Part shown: positions 25,893 through 34,530 of the stretch, one piece after another
Numbering within the stretch: the stretch's first letter is position 1
How the letters are laid out: each line of letters begins with the position of its first letter
NCBI RefSeq assembly: GCF_018599245.1
Contig: NZ_JAHEVJ010000009.1
Coordinates: 62,001-126,000, forward strand
Direction: 5' to 3'
Length of the DNA stretch: 64,000 nucleotides
Origin: Aliiroseovarius lamellibrachiae
GTDB lineage: Bacteria; Pseudomonadota; Alphaproteobacteria; Rhodobacterales; Rhodobacteraceae
Program-made: the position numbers and the translations under genes
The notes under the pieces: generated by a model
Seen by the model: the letters and a program-made list of their open reading frames with translations, nothing else
The model's database searches: none
What the model was told of the DNA's origin: nothing

Positions 25893-27479
25893 ATGAGTAA
25901 TGAGCTGAAGTTTTTGGCAGGTTTGACCGCCCGTGGGCAGTTGGATCGTCGTGCCTTTTTGGGGCGTGCGGGGGCTCTTGGCCTGACCGCGACCTTGGCG
26001 AACACCATGTTGGGGTCGGCCGTCCACGCCGCTGGCCCGCAAAAGGGTGGTACAATGAAATTGGCGATGTCGGGTGGGCAATCCTCTGACACATTGGACC
26101 CAGCACTGGCGTCCAACGAAGCTGTCTTTATGGTGGTCAAACATTTCGGCGACACCTTGGTCGAAGTTGCCCCAGACGGCTCGCTTGACATGCGACTGGC
26201 CACAGCGGTGCGCGGCACGCCGGATGCAAAGACCTGGACCTTCACCATCCGCGAAGATGTGAAATTCCACAATGGCGACAAGATGACCGCCGCCGATGTT
26301 GTCGCCACCCTTCGTCGCCACGCGGGTGAAAAATCCCAATCCGGTGCCTTGGGCCAGTTGAAAGCTGTTGAGAAAGTCGAAGACATCGGTGGCGAAGTTG
26401 TCATTACCCTGTCCGAAGGCAACGCCGATCTGCCCTATATCATGTCGGATTACCATCTGGTGATCCAACCCAATGGTGGAATGGACGCCCCTGATGCGGG
26501 TGTCGGCACCGGTCCATACAAACTGACCAGCACGCAGCACGGCATCCGCTATACATTTGAAAAGTTTGCGGACTATTTTGACGACACGCGCGGCCATGCT
26601 GACGCGGTTGAGCTTTTGGTGATCTCGGATGACACCGCCCGCACAGCAGCTTTGCAATCGGGTCAGGTTCATATGATCAACCGCATCCCGCCAAAAATTG
26701 CCGGACTTTTGGGGCGCGCGCCAAATGTCACCATCCACTCAGCAGGTGGGCGTAGTCATTATGCGTTCCTCATGCATTGCAACACGGCGCCTTTTGAAAA
26801 CAACGATCTGCGCCTTGCTTTGAAATACGCCACCGATCGTCAGCAAATGGTCGACAAAATCCTGTTTGGGCATGGGTCATTGGGCAACGATATGCCAATC
26901 AATGCCGCCTATCCGCTGTTTGACGACAGCATCGAACAGCGCGCATATGACCCTGAAAAAGCAGCGATGCACTATAAGGCGTCAGGCCATGAAGGGCCGA
27001 TCATCCTGCGCACCGCTGAAACCGCATTTCCGGGGGCGGTTGATGCCGCGCAATTGTTCCAACAATCTGCTGCGGCGGCTGGGATCAACGTGGAAATCAA
27101 GCGCCTGCCGAATGACGGCTATTGGTCCGAAGTTTGGAACAAGCAACCGTTCTGCACATCCTATTGGGGCGGTCGTCCGACCCAAGACGGCATGTATTCC
27201 ACGGCCTATAAAACGGACGCGGCTTGGAATGACACGCGCTTCTTCTCGGATGAGTTTGACACTAAACTGCTTGCGGCCCGTTCTGAAACAGACACCATGA
27301 AGCGTAAGGGCATCTATAGCGATATGGGGCGTCAGGTGCGCGACACCGGCGGGTTGTTGTGCCCAATGTTTGCCAACTGGGTGGAAGGTACCAATGACAA
27401 GGTTGCCGGTTGGTTCGATGATCCAAGCCAGAACATGATGAACGGTTATGCCACCATCAAATGCTGGTTGACAGCCTAA
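25893..27479 (+). CDS. Peptide-type ABC substrate-binding protein (SBP_bac_5), Tat-exported, orphan
   Basis: A 528-residue periplasmic binding protein of the DppA/OppA family. The ATG at 25893 follows CAGGAGAAG and gives a twin-arginine signal, LDRRAFLGRAGALGLTATLA, with an Ala-rich cleavage region (VHAAGP). The mature protein has the family pattern (FTIREDVKFHNGDKMTAADV, GTGPYKLTS). No permease or ATPase genes are adjacent: an inverted-repeat terminator follows at once. It must borrow membrane subunits from elsewhere. Coupling to the CocE-type hydrolase suggests an amide or peptide ligand. Confidence 0.92.
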   Translation: MSNELKFLAGLTARGQLDRRAFLGRAGALGLTATLANTMLGSAVHAAGPQKGGTMKLAMSGGQSSDTLDPALASNEAVFMVVKHFGDTLVEVAPDGSLDMRLATAVRGTPDAKTWTFTIREDVKFHNGDKMTAADVVATLRRHAGEKSQSGALGQLKAVEKVEDIGGEVVITLSEGNADLPYIMSDYHLVIQPNGGMDAPDAGVGTGPYKLTSTQHGIRYTFEKFADYFDDTRGHADAVELLVISDDTARTAALQSGQVHMINRIPPKIAGLLGRAPNVTIHSAGGRSHYAFLMHCNTAPFENNDLRLALKYATDRQQMVDKILFGHGSLGNDMPINAAYPLFDDSIEQRAYDPEKAAMHYKASGHEGPIILRTAETAFPGAVDAAQLFQQSAAAAGINVEIKRLPNDGYWSEVWNKQPFCTSYWGGRPTQDGMYSTAYKTDAAWNDTRFFSDEFDTKLLAARSETDTMKRKGIYSDMGRQVRDTGGLLCPMFANWVEGTNDKVAGWFDDPSQNMMNGYATIKCWLTA

Positions 27480-27499
27480 CGCCTAAACACAGTGAAAAT

Positions 27500-27526
27500 C
27501 GCATGGGCGCCCCCCGCGCCCATGCG
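27500..27526. terminator. Bidirectional intrinsic terminator-like hairpin
   Basis: CGCATGGGCGC (27500-27510), loop CCCCC, GCGCCCATGCG (27516-27526) is a perfect 11-bp stem between the convergent binding-protein and AsnC genes. On the minus strand it is followed by a T-rich ATTTTC stretch, so it can end both transcripts. Confidence 0.8.
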
Positions 27527-27529
27527 AAA

Positions 27530-27979
27530 TCAAAGCACATCAAGCGACACTTTCACCCTGTCCATGACCACCGAAGTTTTGAACCGGCTGATGTTTGAGG
27601 CGTCAAAAAAGTAAGTCTGTGTAAACTCTTCGTATTCCTGAATATTTTCGACATTCAGGATAAGGATGAAATCACCCTCGCCGGTCGTGTAATAACATTG
27701 CTGCACACAGGGCGCACCGCGCATGCGACGCTTGAACGCATCCAAAGACGCGCGGTTTTCACGTTCTAAAATGACTTCGACAATGATGGTCATCTCGCGC
27801 CCCAATTTGGCAGGGGACAACACCGCGATGTCACGCTCGATCACACCATTTGCTCGAAGCTTTTGCAGGCGCTTTTGCACGGTCGGTGCAGACAAGCCAA
27901 CATCTTGACTGATCACTTCAGCCGTCAGGCGCGCATTGGATTGCACCATCCGCAAAATTTCTCGATCCTTGTCGTCCAT
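27530..27979 (-). CDS. Lrp/AsnC-family transcriptional regulator
   Basis: A 149-residue feast/famine regulator with an N-terminal winged HTH (DKDREILRMVQSNARLTAEV, then LSAPTVQKRLQKLRANGVIERD) and a C-terminal RAM ligand domain. It diverges from the M20-DpaL-M24-EutA-like cluster across 121 bp. Ectoine catabolic operons are also often controlled by an AsnC-type regulator (DoeX), so this is the presumed local control protein responding to an amino-acid-like intermediate. Confidence 0.92.
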   Translation of the reverse strand: MDDKDREILRMVQSNARLTAEVISQDVGLSAPTVQKRLQKLRANGVIERDIAVLSPAKLGREMTIIVEVILERENRASLDAFKRRMRGAPCVQQCYYTTGEGDFILILNVENIQEYEEFTQTYFFDASNISRFKTSVVMDRVKVSLDVL

Positions 27980-28100
27980 TTCCGAATCACATCTACTATT
28001 TGCCGAACCACGATGAATTTAGTCACAAAACACCAAATATCCTATCACATCTTGCTTCACTTCCCCATGATCTTGTTACCACACCGCCCATGAGGACCCC

Positions 28101-29252
28101 ATGACCGACTTTCACGACAAGCTGATCGCGATGCGTCGCGATTTTCATCGCCACCCCGAGCTTGGCTTTCACGAAGCCCGCACCAAATCTGTGGTTGCGG
28201 ATCATTTGCGCGCGCTTGGGTTAGAGGTGCATGAAGGCGTCGGCGTTGTCGGGGTTCTAAAGGCTGGCCAAGGCAATCGCGCGATTGGGTTGCGCGCGGA
28301 TATGGACGCGCTGCCCATTCACGAAACATCTTCGCATGATTATGTTTCTGTGGACGCGGGCAAAATGCACGCCTGTGGGCATGATGGCCATATGACAATG
28401 TTGCTCGGGGCCGCTGAAAAGCTGTCGCAGGATCCAGATTTTGACGGGACTGTCGTGTTCATTTTCCAACCCAATGAGGAACATGGGCTTGGGGCGAAAG
28501 CGATGATCGACGAGGGGGTGCTTGCGCGTTTTCCGATCGAAGAAGTTTATGCAATCCATAACCTGCCCGGCGCGCCAGAGGGCCAGATCTCATCCCGGAC
28601 CGGTCAGATTTGCAACAGCGAAAGCCTGTTTGAAATCACCATTCACGGCCAAGGCGGACATGCCTCGATGCCGCAGGTCGGCGTGGATGCCATCACGGTT
28701 GGCGCGGAGATGGTGCAAGCTTTGCAGACCATCGTGGCACGTAAACTCGCGCCCGGATCTGGTGCTGTGGTGTCTGTGACCGAATTTCTGACCGATGGGC
28801 AACGCAATGTGCTTCCTGGACGCGCGACCTTAAAGGGCGACGTGCGGGCCCGATTGCCGGAAGATCGCAAAGAAATTGAACGTCATATGCGTCAGATTGC
28901 CACAGGCGTGGCCCTTGCGCATGGGATCACAGCCGATGTGTCTTTTGTGACCGAGTTCATTGAGACCATCAACAGCGCAGGCCCGGTCGAAGCGGTTTAC
29001 CGCGCGGGGGAAAGCGCCGGGTGCGAGGTTGTCAAAAACCGCCCGCCAATGAGTTTTTCTGAAGACTTTGCGCATTTCTCAGACGCGGTTCCCGGATGTT
29101 TCCTCCTTCTTGGCAATGGGACCACTGGTCCAAACAGCCAACCGCTTCACGCTGCAGATTATGATTTTAACGACGCGCTTTTGCCCATTGGGGCCGCGTT
29201 TTGGGTGCAATTGGTCAAAGACCGTTTGCCCGCACGAAAGGACAGAGGATGA
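28101..29252 (+). CDS. M20-family amidohydrolase (N-acyl amino acid / YgeY-like)
   Basis: A 383-residue dizinc M20 hydrolase of the hippurate-hydrolase type. Metal-site segments are HACGHDGH (about residues 93-100) and QPNEEHGLGAKAM; the dimerisation domain carries GQGGHASMPQVGVD. These enzymes free an amino acid from an N-acyl or N-carbamoyl group. The next gene, overlapping by 4 bp, encodes diaminopropionate ammonia-lyase, which parallels the ygeX-ygeY pairing in enterobacteria, so the expected product is 2,3-diaminopropionate or a relative. Confidence 0.9.
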   Translation: MTDFHDKLIAMRRDFHRHPELGFHEARTKSVVADHLRALGLEVHEGVGVVGVLKAGQGNRAIGLRADMDALPIHETSSHDYVSVDAGKMHACGHDGHMTMLLGAAEKLSQDPDFDGTVVFIFQPNEEHGLGAKAMIDEGVLARFPIEEVYAIHNLPGAPEGQISSRTGQICNSESLFEITIHGQGGHASMPQVGVDAITVGAEMVQALQTIVARKLAPGSGAVVSVTEFLTDGQRNVLPGRATLKGDVRARLPEDRKEIERHMRQIATGVALAHGITADVSFVTEFIETINSAGPVEAVYRAGESAGCEVVKNRPPMSFSEDFAHFSDAVPGCFLLLGNGTTGPNSQPLHAADYDFNDALLPIGAAFWVQLVKDRLPARKDRG

Positions 29253-30442
29253 CTGATGTTTACGCCGCCGCGACGCTAGAACACGTTTCGGGAAACCCGA
29301 CTTTTGGCGATGCCGCCACACGCGTTTTGTCACCGAAAGATTTTGCAGACGCCTGGGATGAGATCACCGCATGGGACGGATATGCCCCAACACCGCTGAT
29401 CAATCTTGCGGGGATGGCGAAGCATATTGGCGTGGCCCGTTTGGATTACAAACACGAAGGTCCGCGGTTTGGATTGGGCAGCTTCAAGGCGCTTGGCGGG
29501 TCTTATGCGGCGATGCGGGTGCTTGGCCGCGAGCTGTCAAACCGATTGGGGCACGACGTCACATTGGCCGACATCCGCACCGGAAAATACGCAGATGACT
29601 GCGCCAAGATCACCTTGGTGTCCGCCACCGATGGCAACCACGGCCGCTCCCTTGCCTGGGGATGCCAACGCGTTGGCGCCCCTTGTCGAATTTACATTCA
29701 CGCCGAAGTCAGCGAAGGGCGCGCGCAGGCCATGCGCGATTTGGGCACAGAGGTTATTCGGATTGATGGCGACTATGACGCCTCTGTTGCATTGGCACGG
29801 GAAGAGGCCGATACCAATGGCTGGTTTGTTGTTTCCGACACCTCTTGGGAAGGATATTCCGAACCGCCGCGTGACGTGATGGCAGGCTACGGCGTGATGA
29901 CAACAGAGGCCTGTGAAGCCTTGGATCAAGCCCCCACACATGTGTTTTTACAAGGTGGCGTTGGCGGATTGGCCGCGTCAGTAGCGGCCCTTTTGCGCCA
30001 ATACTGGGGCGCGGATGCCCCACGCGTTGTCATCGTGGAACCTGATCTTGCCGCCTGCCTTTTTGAAAGCGCACGGGCGGGTGCGCCGACCACCGTCAAC
30101 ATTGCCGAGGAAACCATTATGGCCGGGCTTTCATGCGGTGAACCTTCGGAAATGGCGTGGGAAATTCTAACCGAAGAGGCCAGCGATTTCCTGACGATGC
30201 CCGACAGCATCGTTGGCCCAACCGTGCGCGGATTGGCCCGGCCAGAATTTGGCGACCCTGTGATTGAAGCCGGGGAAAGCGCCGTGGCTGGTTTGGCGGC
30301 GGTGATTGCGGCGCGCACATCAGATGCGCTTTCAACAAAGCTGGGCTTGAACGACACATCACGCGTGCTGTTTATTGGATCAGAAGGGGTCACCGACCCT
30401 GACATTTTTGCTATGATCATGAGCGGGAAAGACCATGTCTGA
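29249..30442 (+). CDS. dpaL: Diaminopropionate ammonia-lyase
   Basis: A 397-residue PLP fold-type II lyase that degrades 2,3-diaminopropionate to pyruvate and two ammonia. The Schiff-base Lys is in FGLGSFKALGGSYA; SATDGNHGRSLAWG and VVSDTSWEGYSEPPRDVMAGYG are hallmark segments of DpaL/YgeX and distinguish it from threonine dehydratase and from ectoine-cluster EutB. The ATG at 29249 overlaps the M20 stop (ATGA); an earlier start lies inside the M20 gene. The product end overlaps the M24 gene by 8 bp. Confidence 0.93.
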   Translation: MTDVYAAATLEHVSGNPTFGDAATRVLSPKDFADAWDEITAWDGYAPTPLINLAGMAKHIGVARLDYKHEGPRFGLGSFKALGGSYAAMRVLGRELSNRLGHDVTLADIRTGKYADDCAKITLVSATDGNHGRSLAWGCQRVGAPCRIYIHAEVSEGRAQAMRDLGTEVIRIDGDYDASVALAREEADTNGWFVVSDTSWEGYSEPPRDVMAGYGVMTTEACEALDQAPTHVFLQGGVGGLAASVAALLRQYWGADAPRVVIVEPDLAACLFESARAGAPTTVNIAEETIMAGLSCGEPSEMAWEILTEEASDFLTMPDSIVGPTVRGLARPEFGDPVIEAGESAVAGLAAVIAARTSDALSTKLGLNDTSRVLFIGSEGVTDPDIFAMIMSGKDHV

Positions 30443-31613
30443 TACGAAGGCAAACGCCCCAGATCGCGGATTTTCAGAGGCCGAATTTGCAGCCCGCACA
30501 GCCAATGCACAGGCGCTTATGGCCAAGCGTGGCCTCGCGGGGATGCTGCTTTTGACCGAACCCGACGTGCGGTATTTCAGCGGGTTTCAGACGCTCTTTT
30601 GGCAAAGCCCCACGCGACCTTGGTTTTTATTTGTGCCCGCAAGCGGCAAGCCAATTGCGATCATTCCAGAAATTGGGGCAGCCTTGATGCGACAAACCTG
30701 GGTGGAGGATATCCGCACCTGGAGCGCCCCTGCCCCTGAAGATGACGGGATCAGCTTGCTGACCGAATTGTTGTCACCTCTCGCGAACGCCGACGCAACA
30801 ATTGGGGTGATGAAAGGCCACGAAACCGCGTTGCGCATGCCGCTTGGCGATTACGAACGGTTGATCGCGGGGCTGCCCGGTCTGACCATCGCAGATGCCA
30901 CCGGAATTCTGCGCGATTTGCGGATGGTGAAATCCGAGGCCGAGATCACCAAGCTGCGCCATATCTGCGCCATCGGGTCCCAGACCTTTGCGCGCGTGCC
31001 CGAGTTTTCCCAAAGCGGACAGCCCTTTGAAGAGGTTTTTCGCGCCTTTCGCAGGGAAGCTTTGGCACAGGGTGCTGACGATGTTCCGTATTTGGTTGGG
31101 GGGGCCGATCAGGGTGGATATCACGATGTAATCTCGCCTCCCACACGCAGGCCACTTGCCACGGGCGACATCATGATGCTCGATACTGGTGCCACATGGG
31201 ACGGGTATTTTTGTGACTTTGATCGCAATTGGGCAATTGGTCAGGCGGATGATATGTCTCGTCGGGCCTATGATGTTTTATGGCGCGCGACCGAGGCAGG
31301 TATTGCCGCCGCACGTCCCGGCACCACCTGTCGCGAGCTGTTTCAGGCGATGCAAAATGTGATCTGCGAGTTGGACAATCAGGGTGGCGATGTCGGTCGC
31401 CTTGGGCATGGCTTGGGCATGCAGCTCACCGAATGGCCCTCTCATGCTGCTTTTGATGATACGGTGATCAAAGAGGGCATGGTGCTGACGTTGGAACCCT
31501 CTTTGGGGTACGGCGATGGGCGCATTATGGTGCATGAAGAAAACATCGTTGTGCGCACTGGCGGTGCAGAATTGCTGACCACCCGCGCCGCACCAGAGTT
31601 ACCTGTGATCTAA
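30435..31613 (+). CDS. M24-family metallohydrolase (Xaa-Pro peptidase / ectoine hydrolase DoeA-like)
   Basis: A 392-residue pita-bread-fold protein with a creatinase-like N-terminal domain. All five metal ligands can be placed: Asp in LDTGATWDGYF, Asp in CDFDRNW, His in RLGHGLGMQ, Glu in LTLEPS and Glu in VHEENIV. The family includes Xaa-Pro dipeptidases, creatinase and ectoine hydrolase (DoeA/EutD). Placement after an AsnC regulator, an N-acyl hydrolase and beside an EutA-like protein favours ring or amide hydrolysis of a diamino-acid derivative rather than general peptide turnover; that is inference. Confidence 0.9.
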   Translation: MSDTKANAPDRGFSEAEFAARTANAQALMAKRGLAGMLLLTEPDVRYFSGFQTLFWQSPTRPWFLFVPASGKPIAIIPEIGAALMRQTWVEDIRTWSAPAPEDDGISLLTELLSPLANADATIGVMKGHETALRMPLGDYERLIAGLPGLTIADATGILRDLRMVKSEAEITKLRHICAIGSQTFARVPEFSQSGQPFEEVFRAFRREALAQGADDVPYLVGGADQGGYHDVISPPTRRPLATGDIMMLDTGATWDGYFCDFDRNWAIGQADDMSRRAYDVLWRATEAGIAAARPGTTCRELFQAMQNVICELDNQGGDVGRLGHGLGMQLTEWPSHAAFDDTVIKEGMVLTLEPSLGYGDGRIMVHEENIVVRTGGAELLTTRAAPELPVI

Positions 31614-31622
31614 GGGGACGAT

Positions 31623-32369
31623 ATGAAGCTTGATTTTCAAACGGATGACGGGATCGGCACCCGCGCCAACATGGGTGTGATTGTCCTTGAAACAGACGAG
31701 ACGCTAGAGCATGAATTTGCCCAGATGATGGATCTTGATGGGGTCGCCCTGTACCATTCGCGCATCCCAATGGTCGCGGAAATCAAACCCGAAACATTGG
31801 CCCAAATGGAAGCTGATTTGCCGGCATCCGCACGGCTTTTGCCGAAATCCCTGTCTTTTGACGTGATCGGATATGGCTGCACCTCCGCCTCAACCGTGAT
31901 TGGATCGGACAAAGTGGCCGCGGCAATCAGGTCGGTTTGTCCCACCGCCCAAGTGACAGATCCGCTGGCCGCGATCATTGCCGCCGGGAAACATTTGGGG
32001 GCGCAAAAGCTGGGCTTTGTCACGCCATACGTGGCAGAGGTTTCCGCCCAGATGCGAGGCAAGCTGGAGGACGCGGGATTTGAAATCACCGGGTTTGGCT
32101 CTTTCGAGGAAGGCAATGATCAAGTGGTGGCCCGCATCACCGAAGCCTCAATTGTTAACGCGGCAGAGCGCGTCGCCAAGATGGCCGATTGCGATGCGCT
32201 GGTCATTTCCTGCACAAATTTACGTTGCTTGAACATCATTGATGACATCGAGGCCCGAACGGGCGTTGCCGTGATTTCCAGCAATCAAGCGTTGGCGTGG
32301 CACATGCAAAAGCTTGCCGGGCTCACCACGTCCCGCAAGGGCATGGGAAGGCTCTACACCGCAGAATAG
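31623..32369 (+). CDS. Maleate isomerase / arylmalonate decarboxylase family protein (EutA-like)
   Basis: A 248-residue Asp/Glu-racemase-superfamily protein. The two catalytic-type cysteines lie in IGYGCTSASTVIG and VISCTNLRC, with the motif NQALAWHMQKLAG near the C-terminus. Family members include maleate isomerase, arylmalonate decarboxylase and EutA of ectoine-utilisation clusters, whose exact step is not well established. It starts 9 bp after the M24 gene, clearly in the same transcript, and ends 20 bp before a convergent gene. Confidence 0.9.
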   Translation: MKLDFQTDDGIGTRANMGVIVLETDETLEHEFAQMMDLDGVALYHSRIPMVAEIKPETLAQMEADLPASARLLPKSLSFDVIGYGCTSASTVIGSDKVAAAIRSVCPTAQVTDPLAAIIAAGKHLGAQKLGFVTPYVAEVSAQMRGKLEDAGFEITGFGSFEEGNDQVVARITEASIVNAAERVAKMADCDALVISCTNLRCLNIIDDIEARTGVAVISSNQALAWHMQKLAGLTTSRKGMGRLYTAE

Positions 32370-32389
32370 AGCCTTTTCTGTGGCGATTG

Positions 32390-34366
32390 TCAGATTTTCA
32401 GTCCCGCAACCCGGCCATCATAAATCGCATAGGCCGCGTTACGCGGCGCATGTGCATCCCCAAGCAATTTGGCCGCAACCCCCAGCTGTGACAGCTCTGT
32501 CCACAACGTCGTATCCGCATGATTGACCGTGGCCAAAACCAAGGACTGCGCTGCGATTTTTTCCGACTTCCCGGTTAAAAGCGACACGACCTCGGCCCCA
32601 TCACCGCCCCAGTTTGTGATGGCGCTTTCCGTCACGAAACGCACACCCAACTGTGCCAACCGCTTGCGAAGTGGGGCGTCTGTGGCAGAGCGCAGCAGCT
32701 CTTTCCCCACCACCGGATCTGGGGTCACAAGGGTAACATCATGCCCTTCTTCAGCCAAAAGCCATGCCGTGCCGCAGCCTTTCCAGTGCCCCCCTTCATC
32801 CAACACAATCACCTGTTTTCCCAATCGCGCCGCGCGTCCCATCACATCTGCGGCTGACCAAACCTGAGCGTTCAATCCGGGGAGTTCTGGCACATGGGGC
32901 AGCGCCTTTTGAAACCCCGTTTCTGGGGGCAACGACCCGGTTGCCAGGATCACCTGGTCCGCACCAATGGCCGCGATTTCATCGGCATCAAGATAGCTGT
33001 TGTATCGAAGGTCCACGCCAAGCTGTGTCAACTGACGCTCGTACCACGCCAGCAAATCCAGAATTTGCGCCCGACGTGGTTGAAGGCCTGCCAATCGAAA
33101 CTGTCCGCCAAGATCAGAGGAGGCCTCGGCCAAAATCACTGTGTGACCACGTTCCGCTGCGACACGCGCCGCTTCCAAACCGGCGGGACCCGCGCCGACA
33201 ACAAGCACTTTCTTTGCCACTTTCGCAGGAACAAACCGATCCCCACCCCAAAGATGCTCGTGACCTACAGAAGGGTTGATGAGACAAGAAATATAGTAAT
33301 CACGCCCCCGGCGCCCCCAACATTGTTGATTACACGACAAACACCCCCGAATATCTTCGACACGACCTGTCAGCGCCTTGGTCATCAAATGTGGATCAGC
33401 GATTTGGCCACGCACGATCGACACCAGATCCGCGCCCCCTGCCCCCAGCACGGTGTTTGCATTCTCGGCTGTCCGAATGTGGCTTTCCGCGGTGACAACA
33501 GCATGCTGCACCACAGATTTTAGGCGGGTGGCCAAATCAACACCAAGGTTTTCGGCATACTGAAAGCTAGGGATCAGCGTGTAGAAATCAAAATAGCTAC
33601 CGGACCCAACCGTGACATAATCCATCAAGGTCTCTTGGTCGTGCAATGCGATGATCTCGGCCATATCCTCTCGCCCCAACGCGGCCTCAACCCCGGGTTC
33701 GTCATTCACGGAAAGTCCGATAATAAAGTCAGGGCCACAGGCGTCGCGGATACGGCGCAAAATCTCGCGACTTAACCGGGTGCGATTTTCAAGCGAGCCG
33801 CCCCAATTGTCGTCACGCGTATTGGAAAAGGGCGTCCAGAACTGATCGAGCAAACTGTGATAGGCGGCCCAAACCTCTACCCCATCAAACCCAGATTTCT
33901 GGCAACGCTTTGCGGCCTCGACAAAGGCGTCAATCGTTTCTTCGATTTCCGCTGCGCTCATTTCATGGCTGCCATCACTGTCATGATAACTCGGCCCCCC
34001 AGAGGGCGACCACGCGGCATGAAAACTGTTGTCTTGATCCCCATGCGCGCCCACATGATAAAGCTGTTGGATCATCACCGTCCCATGCGCCTGACAGGCC
34101 GACGTAAGGCGCGCAAAAGGCTCTATCACCTCATCACTGGAATGGCGAAAGTTGCCCCGCGTCAGAACGGCGGCGGGATGCACGGGCATTGGTTCAACCA
34201 CAATCATCGCCGCCCCGCCGATGGCACGTTCCAGATAATAGGCAAGATGCTGATCCCCGGGCATGCCCTGTTGCGCCATATTCGTGGTATGCGCCCCGAA
34301 CACCACCCTGTTTTTCAGTGTCTTATGACGCAGTTTTAGGGGGTTGGTCAGATGGGGGAAGCTCAT
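32390..34366 (-). CDS. FMN/FAD/4Fe-4S oxidoreductase (N-methylproline demethylase / trimethylamine dehydrogenase family)
   Basis: A 658-residue enzyme of the old-yellow-enzyme-plus-flavin-disulfide architecture. An N-terminal TIM barrel binds FMN (LTNPLKLRHKTLKNRVVFGAHTTNMA; VEVWAAYHSLLDQFWTPFSN). The 4Fe-4S site is the CLSCNQQCWGRRG segment plus a Cys eleven residues later. An ADP/FAD domain follows (VLVVGAGPAGLEAARVAAERG). Relatives demethylate N-methylproline, oxidise trimethylamine or histamine, or reduce dienoyl-CoA. The FGAHTTNMA segment favours the N-methyl amino acid demethylase branch. GAGGTG precedes the ATG. It is convergent to the diaminopropionate cluster, so a shared pathway is possible but not shown. 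Confidence 0.87.
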   Translation of the reverse strand: MSFPHLTNPLKLRHKTLKNRVVFGAHTTNMAQQGMPGDQHLAYYLERAIGGAAMIVVEPMPVHPAAVLTRGNFRHSSDEVIEPFARLTSACQAHGTVMIQQLYHVGAHGDQDNSFHAAWSPSGGPSYHDSDGSHEMSAAEIEETIDAFVEAAKRCQKSGFDGVEVWAAYHSLLDQFWTPFSNTRDDNWGGSLENRTRLSREILRRIRDACGPDFIIGLSVNDEPGVEAALGREDMAEIIALHDQETLMDYVTVGSGSYFDFYTLIPSFQYAENLGVDLATRLKSVVQHAVVTAESHIRTAENANTVLGAGGADLVSIVRGQIADPHLMTKALTGRVEDIRGCLSCNQQCWGRRGRDYYISCLINPSVGHEHLWGGDRFVPAKVAKKVLVVGAGPAGLEAARVAAERGHTVILAEASSDLGGQFRLAGLQPRRAQILDLLAWYERQLTQLGVDLRYNSYLDADEIAAIGADQVILATGSLPPETGFQKALPHVPELPGLNAQVWSAADVMGRAARLGKQVIVLDEGGHWKGCGTAWLLAEEGHDVTLVTPDPVVGKELLRSATDAPLRKRLAQLGVRFVTESAITNWGGDGAEVVSLLTGKSEKIAAQSLVLATVNHADTTLWTELSQLGVAAKLLGDAHAPRNAAYAIYDGRVAGLKI

Positions 34367-34475
34367 TTCTACACCTCAAAATTTTGCGCCTGATCTTGAG
34401 AAAATCAGAGCACATTCCCCCCGTCTGGCGCAAATACGGCATGTGAGGCGTCGTTTATTAAGGTTCGGAAAACGA

Positions 34476-34514
34476 AAATCGGGCCTGCTCAGCAACGCTG
34501 AACGGACCCGATTT
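34476..34514 (-). terminator. Intrinsic terminator of cytochrome b gene
   Basis: Read on the minus strand, AAATCGGG and CCCGATTT (34507-34514 and 34476-34483) close a stem with an inner TTCAGC/GCTGAG-type pairing, followed by a T-rich TTTTCGTTTTCC. It lies 17 bp after the stop of the cytochrome b gene. Confidence 0.7.
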
Positions 34515-34530
34515 CCCGTCGTAAATGTGA

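Noticed and set aside
25779-26738. 319-codon antisense frame over the peptide-binding protein
   Set aside because: No ribosome-binding site or recognisable domain; the opposite strand encodes a complete Tat-exported SBP_bac_5 protein.
29249-30442. Ectoine-cluster EutB / threonine dehydratase
   Set aside because: Length and the TSWEGY and FGLGSFKALGGSYA segments match diaminopropionate ammonia-lyase better.
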